From assembly GCA_004123355.1 (NCBI GenBank), contig SCHM01000003.1, positions 8,344,009 through 8,408,008 on the forward strand: a stretch of DNA of 64,000 nt. Direction: 5' to 3'. Made by a program: the position numbers and the translations under genes. The notes under the pieces are model-generated. The model made no database searches. It was not told the DNA's origin and saw only the letters and a program-made list of their open reading frames with translations. The stretch comes from Amphirosellinia nigrospora. Its lineage: Eukaryota > Ascomycota > Sordariomycetes > Xylariales > Xylariaceae. Below, in pieces: positions 36,967 to 45,667 of the stretch; within the stretch, counting starts at the first letter, position 1, and each line of letters starts with the position of its first letter.

Positions 36967-38301
36967 ATGTATCCATGGAAAGAAGCACTATCCTCCTGGA
37001 CTAAGTCGTCTGGTCTCCATATCGACGCTCTAGGCCTAATCACCATCCTTGGTGCGGAGGAAGTTAATGTCAGCATCGGTCGTCTTGTCCCTAGCCTGTA
37101 TGTCGAGTTCCTGCCACTGCTGGGCGCTTTCCTTGTCGCCAACAATCATTTCACAAAGAAACAGCCTAACTTTACCCTTTACAACCTTACGGATGGGATT
37201 ATGACACAAGAGATAGCTGGCTGGTTCTCCCGCTGGCTGAAGATGCAGGATTTCCATCAAATTCGACACAGAGTTTACTGGGAAGTGAAAACAACGACCC
37301 CCCTGTCGCTATCATATGCTCGGACAGCACTGGCGGTTAGCATCCCATGTAATGGGATCCTGCTGGCACTTACTGTGTTATCGGGGGATTGGTGGGGCTT
37401 CGTGAACGCCTTGGCCATGATTGTATCTGTTGTTGTGCGAGTTGTGCTTGTGTGGCAGAACCGGGCTGGAATTGACCAGGCAGTTGATTCAGCAACCAAG
37501 CATCAGTCTTGGAACCCAGCTAGTCTCGCAAAAGTTATTGTGGTCATGGATGATTCCAAAATCATCACAATGAAGGCACCTCGTGCTTTGATAGGGCCAG
37601 TCTTTACGCAGACCCCGCAAGTCTCTAACCCTAATGTCTACAGATCCTCAAGATGGATAGGTTGGGCGGCTTTTGCCGCGCACATTATCAGCATAGGGAT
37701 GGCGTCGTTGCCGACGCAAATATTCACGATCGTTTTGATCGTGATCTCGACTATCCTTACAACATTTAAGGTTGGATGTGAGGACTGGCGCATGTTAAAA
37801 CATCTCTCAGCTAAGGTGGCAAGGGGAGAGGAATCCGCCAGCGCGCAGGGCACCGCAAGGGTATCGTGCCGGATATCGTCGAAATTGACGGCCGTTTGCT
37901 CAGAATATCCCGATAAGGATGATAGCTGGTTTCAAAGGGACGAGGAGAACGCACTTCCAGCAGGCCCCCAGCACCAGAAGAATACAGATGGCTCTAGAAG
38001 ATTTGGATCAATGTTGCAACACGTTCTTCTATTCATGACAGGCAAGGGTCCCCAAGAGAAGCCTCGGCTAGATTCGCGCTCTGACTCAGAAGCGCAACCA
38101 CCATCTGGTTCTGCTGTCGTTTTAATGGAACGAAACCAGGAAAGACCTAAGCGCCGTCAAGATCTTTTTGTTTGGCTAGACCTGAATGAACATGAATTAG
38201 GAATTATGAAAAGCTGGGATATTGTGCCTCACCACCAGAACGAGGAGTGGTGGCAGGAGTTCGATGTAAAACGCAAGCGGCAGCAGCCGAAAAAGGATTA
38301 A
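36967..38301 (+). CDS. Hypothetical multi-pass membrane protein, 444 aa, intact
   Basis: This is the longest uninterrupted frame in the window: one exon from ATG 36,967 to TAA 38,301, 444 residues. I do not recognise the family beyond resembling uncharacterised fungal membrane proteins. Hydrophobic segments are seen at about residues 119-137 (ALAVSIPCNGILLALTV), 143-163 (GFVNALAMIVSVVVRVVLVW), 231-247 (GWAAFAAHIISIGMA) and 250-268 (QIFTIVLIVISTILTTF), with a weaker one around 40-58. The C-terminal third is hydrophilic and basic, likely cytoplasmic, and ends in a Lys/Arg/Gln-rich tail. There is no signal peptide. In contrast to its neighbours it shows no frame break. It sits between the HET gene and the NACHT-WD40 gene, but nothing in its sequence ties it to them. 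Confidence 0.8.
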   Translation: MYPWKEALSSWTKSSGLHIDALGLITILGAEEVNVSIGRLVPSLYVEFLPLLGAFLVANNHFTKKQPNFTLYNLTDGIMTQEIAGWFSRWLKMQDFHQIRHRVYWEVKTTTPLSLSYARTALAVSIPCNGILLALTVLSGDWWGFVNALAMIVSVVVRVVLVWQNRAGIDQAVDSATKHQSWNPASLAKVIVVMDDSKIITMKAPRALIGPVFTQTPQVSNPNVYRSSRWIGWAAFAAHIISIGMASLPTQIFTIVLIVISTILTTFKVGCEDWRMLKHLSAKVARGEESASAQGTARVSCRISSKLTAVCSEYPDKDDSWFQRDEENALPAGPQHQKNTDGSRRFGSMLQHVLLFMTGKGPQEKPRLDSRSDSEAQPPSGSAVVLMERNQERPKRRQDLFVWLDLNEHELGIMKSWDIVPHHQNEEWWQEFDVKRKRQQPKKD

Positions 38302-38423
38302 TAAGTTACTAGAACTTAGGCCGGGAAAGAACCTGTTAAATTACGCACTAACAAGCGATCTATTAATATATTACTAAGTAGATTGCTTTATTAATTACTT
38401 AATACTTGTGTAATGTGCCAGGG

Positions 38424-38541
38424 CTAACTAGTATTCCTAGCTTAAGTCGAGTCGACTTAATTATGGCCGTCGCCTGCTATTAGTTTAACTAGTATTTTTA
38501 GCCTAAGTTAAGTCGACTTAATTATAGCTGTCGCCCGCTAT
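38424..38541. repeat. 61-bp tandem repeat pair
   Basis: Two diverged copies of a unit that begins ctaactagtatt, contains aagtcgacttaattat and ends gtcgcc[tc]gctatt lie at about 38,424-38,481 and 38,485-38,541. The differences are mostly C/T and G/A. The sequence just after it (38,546-38,586) resembles the border of the subtelomeric repeat found at 57,240. Confidence 0.65.
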
Positions 38542-38664
38542 TTTTACTCGTAAGTTATGGTTAAGTACCTAATAAACGAGCTATTATACAGTCTAGCTGG
38601 CGCCCTGCAACGCCTGCAGCACGTTTGCGTAGCCACCCTCGCGCACGGCCGCGCCCCGCCCCCT

Positions 38665-38806
38665 TGGCAAGCCACGCGCTAGCACTCGCACGCAAGCCAC
38701 GCCCGGCCCACAGAAACCTGCTGGCAAGCCACGCACCTCGTACCCCCGTACCGGAGGGCTCCACAAAAGCGTGTTGGCAAGCCACGAAAACGTGTTGGCA
38801 AGCCAC
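38665..38806. repeat. Cluster of TGGCAAGCCAC motifs (second locus)
   Basis: Copies lie at 38,665-38,675, 38,722-38,732, 38,775-38,785 and 38,796-38,806, with a shorter GCAAGCCAC at 38,692-38,700. The last two are 21 bp apart within repeats of the form cgtgttggcaagccac. The cluster lies in a GC-rich patch directly after the 61-bp repeats. An open frame reads through it on each strand, but the reading is repeat-driven (for example TKACWQATKTCWQAT) and I do not call it a gene. Confidence 0.7.
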
Positions 38807-38829
38807 CTTGAAGTCCCACACTAGCCCTT

Positions 38830-39938
38830 ACATCCCGCTTCGTATTAGCTGGCCGAGGAGCAGTCGAGGACTCGTTCAGTATTCTTGTTTCGTATTGTCA
38901 TGCGACAACATTGAAATACACACACCAGATCACGCAAAGCGACTCTCTATAGTCTTACAGTTATATAGAGCCCACAGAGATAGCTCCACTAGTTGTCCAC
39001 GCAATAACAGATGTTTATGTCCTACCCCAACTACATCCCTAGCACATATGTACTATTTATGCTGTCAGTTGTCATACGATGATCTCTACTAGCGCGAGGG
39101 GGAAATAATCTCCGTGATCGTCACAGCTAGCACTAGCTGCAGTAGAGCTGCGTTGTACGTGTTCGATACCTCCTTCAGAGCCCTTGTTCTTGTCGCCCTG
39201 TTGACTACTTAATATATGTGGCAGTGCGCTGGGGCTTGGTCAGTGGCTAGTGCCTCGCATTGCACCGATACATAGATCGATCAATACACACACATCACTG
39301 AATCTGACAGTTCTTTGACATTAGCTCTATGACTACTTTCCTAGGGTCGGATCTCCTCCAGAAAGGGACCCTTTCCATGCCGGTATATCATCGATATGTG
39401 TGACAAGGGCCTGTGCTTAGGTGCTTGGAATAAAGAGTTCAATTCAGCTAATAATCTCTTTGGGGCTCTAGGGGCTCTGGTTTCCTAATTCTGACTTCAA
39501 TGTAACCTCGCCCATGCCCTCAATTTATAGACGAATTCCTAGGTCCTCTGCCTCCTCGCAGGCCTCCGAAAGCCTGACTCCTCGAGAGGGGTCGAGGCTA
39601 TTCAACCAATACGAGTATACAAATATATTCTGTCTCAGCCCACGATAATGCCTCGGAGCGATACCTCGGAGCGATACCGGTCTTCCAGGTCCTTCCAGGA
39701 CCTTCCATGGGTTTCCAGGAGTCTGTGTGGCTTCTGTGGCTAGGTCCTGTGGCTGGCCCTAGGGTGGTCCGTGTGACAATATGATTCCATCTTTATTCAA
39801 ACCCCCTCAAGCACTACCTAGTTATGCGGCTGTAATTGTACATCTATTAGACCATCTGGCTTTCTGATCCGATACCAATTCGTTAGGACATCTTAACCTT
39901 TATAGAAATAAGATCTCAGAAAGTGGCGGGTTGTCGCA
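38830..39938. other. Intergenic region with small degenerate repeats
   Basis: No gene is recognised here. There is a short direct repeat (cctcggagcgatac twice at 39,652-39,680), followed by a run of ttccagg/ccttccagg variants up to 39,722. The 3' end of the NACHT-WD40 gene lies just to the right. Confidence 0.45.
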
Positions 39939-40503
39939 TTACAAATACACTAGAATTGAAGGCCATGGCTCCGTACGTGGTATCATCATCGGAGAGTTGG
40001 ATTCGCCGACAGGTGCCGGACCCATCTCCGTCAGAATCCAGCTCTCGTCCGCACTAGGGGCGGTGCTGAATCGCAGCGATGTAAAAGATTGCGCTTGCTT
40101 CCGAATGATGTACTTCTCACCCTCTAACTCCCATAGACATAGCTCCTTGTTAGAAGCTGAGGTTACAACACGCTTTCCGTCGGGCGAGAAGGTCACGCTT
40201 CGGATGCGCGAGGCGTTGAAAGTAAATTTTTTTCATTGCCTTGGTATCCGATAATTCTCCCGGCTTGGCGTTGGTGGTGGACGTATCCCATATATAGACC
40301 ACTCTGTCATCCCCGGCAGAAGCAAGGAAGCGGCCATCGGGTGAGAATGCGACGCAAATGGCGTAATCGGTGTGGCCACGGAAGACCTGGAGTGGCGAAC
40401 ATACCGTCGGCTCGCCGTCCTTGTCCTTTCCAGGGACCTTCGCGTCGACGTTCCAGACTCGGACTGTCCTGTCGTCAGAGGCGGTTGCTAGCCGCCGGTT
40501 AAC

Positions 40504-40559
40504 TGTTGAAATACTGCTTTGCCGAATTGAATGGTAGAGCTAAACTTTTGTTTTCATCA
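40504..40559. repeat. 56-bp direct repeat, copy 1
   Basis: This begins tgttgaaatactgctttgcc and ends ttttgttttcatca. It is identical to 40,766-40,821 except for one base (a versus g near 40,542). The sequence belongs to the WD40 gene on the minus strand, so a piece of the host gene was duplicated around the insertion. Confidence 0.9.
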
Positions 40560-40765
40560 GGTTATAAGCCCGGTTAGCTCAGTAGGTTAAGCGTCGACTT
40601 AGTTAGAGCCTCTTGGCACAAACAGCGGATTATCACCTCCACCTTATCCACTCAGATTGTACAGGCCAAAGAGCCACGGGTTCGATCCCCAGTAGCGGCA
40701 GTAGATGAGACGCAGTAACGTCCACCTACACGCACGAAAATGCGTTCGTACAGCTGGAGGAGGAG
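40560..40765. mobile_element. 206-bp insertion within the NACHT-WD40 gene
   Basis: This contains the tRNA-like part plus about 65 bp of tail with a small hairpin (acgcacgaaaatgcgttcgt, 40,732-40,751) and ends in ggaggaggag. It is bounded on both sides by the 56-bp host duplication. The duplication is longer than a usual SINE target duplication, so a repair-type insertion is equally possible. Confidence 0.55.
40566..40700 (+). tRNA. tRNA-like element, degenerate or tRNA-derived SINE
   Basis: The sequence starts gcccggttagctcagtagg, a typical tRNA head with a Pol III A box at 40,575-40,586 (tagctcagtagg), reminiscent of tRNA-Lys. The B box ggttcgatcc is at 40,679-40,688 and is followed by ccagtagcggca, a tRNA-like 3' end. 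The boxes are about 100 bp apart, more than in a normal tRNA, with unrelated sequence where the anticodon arm should be. The acceptor stem pairs at only three or so of seven positions. It is therefore either a damaged tRNA gene with a long insert or the head of a short interspersed element. It is antisense to the NACHT-WD40 gene. Confidence 0.55.
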
Positions 40766-40821
40766 TGTTGAAATACTGCTTTGCCGAATTGAATGGTAGA
40801 GCTGAACTTTTGTTTTCATCA
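40766..40821. repeat. 56-bp direct repeat, copy 2
   Basis: This is the second copy of the duplication flanking the 206-bp insertion, with one mismatch to copy 1. It is probably the original copy of the host gene on the 5' side of the break (the gene is on the minus strand). Confidence 0.9.
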
Positions 40822-43800
40822 TTGACAACGGAGGGCGGCGAAAATGCGCCGCCTCTGATCCAATCGTCGTGCTCTACAATTTTGTGCGTCAATTCCCCCG
40901 AGTTGGTGTCCCAGATCTTAGCCACGTTGTTTGCGAAAGTGGCTGCCAGGGCCGCGTCGTCGTGTGAGAAAAACAGCGATAGTAAGTCATCATTAGCTTC
41001 AAGTGAGTGAATATGGTTACCGGTATCGGCATTCCAGAGGATAATCGGCCCGTCCGCGGAGCGTGTGGCTAGGAACCTGTTATTCGGTGAGATGACTACA
41101 GTTTGGACGGGCTGTGTGTGCATTTTAATCGCAGTCGTCGCCGTTGGTACCGCGGTGCCGTCGTCGTCAGGTTTCCCGCTGTCCACATCCGCGACTTCGA
41201 CTGACCCCCCCCTGCCGCGATGCGATCCATGACACGGGGTCTTTAGGGGGAAAAGCGATCTCGAGAGGCCCCCTCGTGTGCCCTGTCATTATCTCCAGGG
41301 GCGTTTGGTCCGCTCCCTGATGCAGCCTCCAGATTTGCACAGCTTTCTGTCGTGACGCCACACCGAGAAAAGATCCATCGTTAGAAAATGCCAAAGAAGC
41401 AAAGGTAGAACGCGTTGACGGCTGGAGAGCTAACTTCTCTATCTTATGCTTTTCGTCGTCCAAGTTGATCTTCCAGATACACACCTTCTCGTACGAGCCT
41501 GCAGCCAGGAGGTTCGATGATGGGCAGAAGGCTAGCGCAGTTATTTTATCATCTATACCCTCCAGCGTTTGGATTTCTTCGCCGCTTTCGCTCCGGATGA
41601 CTAACCGGTGTCCTATATTTCCATCGCCTATATTGCTCGTGGCAAGCAGCCCACCTTGAATAGCCCAAGGGCATCATTTTTCGCGTTGCTGTTGCTTGTT
41701 CCACCGTCAGCCAGATATATGACAGAAGTCGCGCCAGGGCAGAGCCAGTGGCGGAGGGGCTGTTTCTCGGACTCCTCTACGTTCCAGATAGCGAGGCAGC
41801 CGTTGTCCGTGATCGCGGCCAGCCTTTTCCCGTCGGACGATAAGGATATGTCCCGCATGGAGGCGTTCTCGAAGTCGTTACCGATGTTGGACCCCTGGAC
41901 TGACAAGAAGGGATGCGATGCTGCCATGTTCCACATCTTAACATGGGTTGAATCCATGGTAACAATGCGAGACGGCTTGCCAGCCGAGAACCTGACGCGC
42001 TCCGGCCAGTTGTCAAAACCCTCCAAAGTTGCCTGCAGCGTGCCGTTGAGCGGGTCCCAGAGCCGGATCGTTCTGTCGTCCGAGGCTGAGGCGAGAAGCC
42101 GGCCGTCGGCCGAGAACGCGCACGACCGCACCCAATCCGTATGCCCGTCGAGAACGAGTGTAGTGCCAGGTTCCACGGTCGGGGTCGAGCTTAGCCATGG
42201 AAACCCACTGCGTAGGAGATCGCTGCGTCGTTTCTCAAAGCCGGGATAGAATAGGAGGCTATTTTTCGGCGGAACTTGGGGCGGGCTTTGGGTGGATTGA
42301 TGGAACCGGAGGAACCGCCTGCTAGACTGAACCTCATACAAACATCTCTCCAGGGCGTCGTTGGATTTGCTGGACCATTTCTGGGGCGAAAAGCGGCGTT
42401 AGTCCCGAATGAAACGGAGACAAGGAGAAAGAGAAAACGAAAGAAAGGGAAATAAACCTGTAACATGCTCTCCACATCTGCTAGCTGGGTAAGTGCCTGG
42501 GCCAAAACGGACGCCGGGGTTAGGGCTTCGAGCCACTGGAGGAAATACTTCTCAAGGAAATCAGCGACTTTGCCCATGGTCATATTGTATTTCTCTGGAA
42601 CACCTTCGCCATTCAGCTTGAATAGGTGCTTGAGCTAGTATACCGTGGAGTAGTGACGGAAATTTTCGACCTCTCTTTCCCTGACGCTAGCAGGCTTCCT
42701 TAGCTGTTCTTCTAAGGCTCTCAAGCAACATAGTGTCATGCGTGAGTGGCGCTGAGCTTTGTCCTCTATCTTCTTGAGGAAGAAGTTCTTGGCTGATTGG
42801 TGCACAAAGAAGACACGACCGTCGCGGATGTCCAAGAAGGCGAAGCACTGCTTCTCGATGATGGTAGCTAAGTCGACACTGGAGGGTATGGTGTCCCCAA
42901 GTAAGAACTCGCCTAGCTCGCAGAGCCGCAGTGGCTTGTACGCCACCTCTAGTGTATTGATGATCTCGCGGCAGTAACGCGGGCTGTCCCACTGCAGCTT
43001 GTTGATGGCGGCCTCCATATGGGCGTACAGCGTCTCGAAACCTGACGGTAGAGCCTCTTCAGGGGCTCGCTCAGAGCTGACGGAGCAAATCGCGTTCCAT
43101 GGCAAGCCGTGCGCGAGAATCTGCTTGCAGGCGAGGTCAACCCACAGGAAGTTCCCCTTCGATTGCTTAAGCATCTTATTCTCAACATCCTTGCGGAAGC
43201 AACCAGACGCATGCACGCCTCTCATGAGCCTTGCCACCCTGAACTTGATATGTTCTGACGCGGCGCTGAATAGTACGGGCTTGGTAGACTCTGTAGATAG
43301 AGACACCGAGTCACTGTCAAGACTCAGCTCTAGTTTCTGGTACGTACCGTCGGTCTGAGGGGAGTCTCTCTGTAAGGCACCGTCAGAGTCGGCTGATATG
43401 AGCCATCTCACGCCAGTGAACTGTCTGGTGCTGCTGATCAAACCCCTGAGCACCGACACGGCCTGATTGGTCCCAGCCTCATCCCCTTCGCTCCAGCACT
43501 CGTCGATGGCGTCGATGACGAAACATGTTGGCTTGAAGGCACCACCGCCCAGGATCGCCTGGAAGACCGCAGATATAACGTGCAGGTCTTCCGGGCGGTC
43601 GAACTTGTATCTCCCGGCCCTCGCGCGGGCTACGACGAAATGGTCACAGAGCCGAGTCTGCTGATCGAAAACTTGCGAGACAAGGCACTGCATGATGGCC
43701 GCGGGGTTCTCTGCCCTCCCTTGCCCCGGTTGCAGAAGAAAGCCGCCACATGCACTACTACGGATTTTGTCTCTAGTTCGAGACCTGATGTCTGGCGCCG

Positions 43801-44989
43801 GAACAGATCCTGAGCGATGGCCTCCAGTAACGTCGACTTGCCCGTTCCGGGCTTGCCGACGACCCAGAGCTCGCGGTCGGTATTGGGGGCGTCCGGGCGC
43901 AGAAATTTTGCGTACACTGTGGTTGATTTGACCCAACTGCAAGCGTGGTCTTGAATGCCTAGACGGTCCTCTGGGACTTCGGGCAGCTCGTCTCTAAAAG
44001 AGTACAACGCTTTTTCTGGTGACTCCTTGCTTTCTGTGTCTGTTTTTTGCTCGGAAAAAGCAAGAGATTTAACAAAGGAGTCAAGTTTCGACCGAAAGCA
44101 GGACCGATCAAAGCAAGCCATCACTGCTCGCTCCTTCTCGATAATAGTGTCTAGAAACTTGAGGTTCTCTCCCGATGCGAGCAAGAATTCAAGGTTTTCG
44201 TCGCTGCTCAGAGACGCCAGATGAACTAGATAGAGGAGAATAGCTTTGTACAGATCTAATATTGCCATTCTCGTTTCCTGGATTCGGGCACTAGGTTGCT
44301 CGAGTATAAGGGCTGGCAGGCTGCAATACCACTCCATCGCCGACATGATGTTTACGAGATATTGCCGGGATACCAGGCTGGCTGTCACTGACATGTTGAT
44401 CAAGGCCTACAATTTTTATTTTCCCTCGATCAGCTCGTCAAGATTTCAAAACTGGGGATTTTGATAATGCTTACACGCGCCGCAAAGTAGATGGCAACCC
44501 ACGCGACGGCACCTCCGCGCTGGGATTCTCGCAAAGCGGCCTGGCGAACGATGTTCTTGAACTTGGAGAATCCAGCGAGCCCGGTCTCGCTGTTACTGTC
44601 GCCGCCGCCTTTATCCCCACCCTCACTTAGGTCTGAATTGGCAAGCAAAGCCTTAAGTATTTGCCGCATTTTATCCCTTCGGGCGACGGGCTTCATTGGC
44701 TCGAAGTCGTCTTTGTCGCTTCCGTCCAGAATGGACAAATGCCACTCATGCCAGTGCCAATACTGCGAGAGAAGCCGATCAAAGGGAGACAGCTTTGGGA
44801 CATCGTTATTTAGAAGAGCATCATAGGCACCGTCCTAAAGCAGAAACAAAGCATCATCTCGGGCGGAGGTAGCATCATCTGTCGGTTTCGATTTGTCTGC
44901 CCCTTGCACCACAATAACTTTATTTGCTGGCGCCTGTTCAGGCTGTTTTTGAGTTGAGGACGCCTTCGTGTTCGAGGAGAACCCTATTA

Positions 44990-45569
44990 ACCCGTCTCGA
45001 AACATTCAACCGATGAACCCTACGCAACAAAGGTTGGTTATGGCGCTTGCCGAACCGCTGGTTAACAATCTTCAGTCCCATTTTAGACAAAGGGCAATGG
45101 CGATCAACGCCGTCGTAGCCTACTGCTTTGTCCAAGAGCCACTATCGACCAAAGTATTGGAGGCAAGGTAACCCCCTATACCTAAAAAGCTTAGCCTAGC
45201 TCCGGTAACAAAGCTACGCAGCTACGAAATTCTATTCTTGTTAGCCACGCTGGGAAGAAGATAAGACAGTATTTTATTTATATTGGCAAAGCGTTGACGT
45301 TGCCGCCAGAAGACCCACGCCTTGGAGCTTTATGCCGGGTATTTGGTCTGCCGACCGATATAGCGCGGCATTTCAAGAGTGTGCATCTGTCTAAGCTTAG
45401 CCCGGGCAGTAAGGTCGTCTGCCCAGTCTGTATACCAGCTGTCACGCTTAAACATACGATGCATTTACAGAACCACGCAGAGTCGGTTCATGGTATTAGT
45501 AGCCCGGGAAGGGTTACCACCTATAGGCACCTTCTGGAGGAAGACCCTGATTTAGCTTTTATAGCATAG
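44990..45569 (+). pseudogene. Remnant of a FluG/DUF3435-type protein with zinc-finger-like tail
   Basis: Two short plus-strand frames look like pieces of the fungal FluG-domain/DUF3435 family. At 45,010-45,171 the reading LVMALAEPLVNNLQS..FRQRAMAINAVVAYCFVQEP resembles the segment ending in AINAV.AYC.VQE. At 45,294-45,569 the reading HFKSVHLSKLSPGSKVVCP with CPVC..., then H..NHAESVHGI, resembles the C2H2-like tail of the same proteins. The large central part is missing or unreadable, and the join at 45,172-45,293 is not a clear intron. The left end overlaps the presumed first exon of the NACHT-WD40 gene on the other strand, so one of the two models is wrong there. DUF3435 proteins include the tyrosine recombinases of Starship elements, but this fragment does not show the catalytic residues. 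Confidence 0.45.
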
Positions 45570-45667
45570 CCTATCTAGCGCAACAGATATATCCTATTTC
45601 CTTACATGAATTAGGCAGCCTTAATAACAAACCGACAAAACAGCAGCGTTCGAGCCGGACGAGGTAC

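Larger units (their letters stand above)
39939..45005 (-). pseudogene. NACHT-WD40 (NLR-like) protein, interrupted
   Basis: This is a fungal STAND receptor: NACHT_N helical domain, NACHT NTPase, linker and WD40 propeller. Such proteins act in non-self recognition and cell death. A possible start is ATG 45,005, although an in-frame TAG lies at about 44,836. Intron 44,407-44,474 (gtaagc...attgtag) joins FAAR to ALINMSVTASLVSRQYLVN of the NACHT_N domain. Walker A is VVGKPGTGKST; AAFFCNRGKG then shifts frame by one base near 43,718 to RAENPAAIMQCLVSQVFDQQ; Walker B is CFVIDAIDEC. The linker FLEKYFLQWLEAL precedes intron 42,381-42,457 (gtttat...ccccag, branch ggactaac). WD40 repeats include LDGHTDWVRSCAFSADGRLL, SASDDRTIRLWD, AGSYEKVCIWK, LATRSADGPIILWN, LATASDDRTVRVWN, GHTDYAICVAFSPDGRFLA and FSPDGKRVVTSASN. 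A tRNA-like insertion with flanking 56-bp repeats splits the propeller at 40,504-40,821. Other one-base breaks are in the C8 run at 41,205-41,212 and near 40,225. Confidence 0.85.

Noticed and set aside
38561-39092. Open frames on both strands through the TGGCAAGCCAC cluster as protein genes
   Set aside because: The translations are driven by the repeated 11-mer, with no start context, introns or family motif.
41608-42249. Plus-strand 213-codon frame
   Set aside because: It is the antisense of the WD40 repeats, which show clear family motifs on the minus strand.
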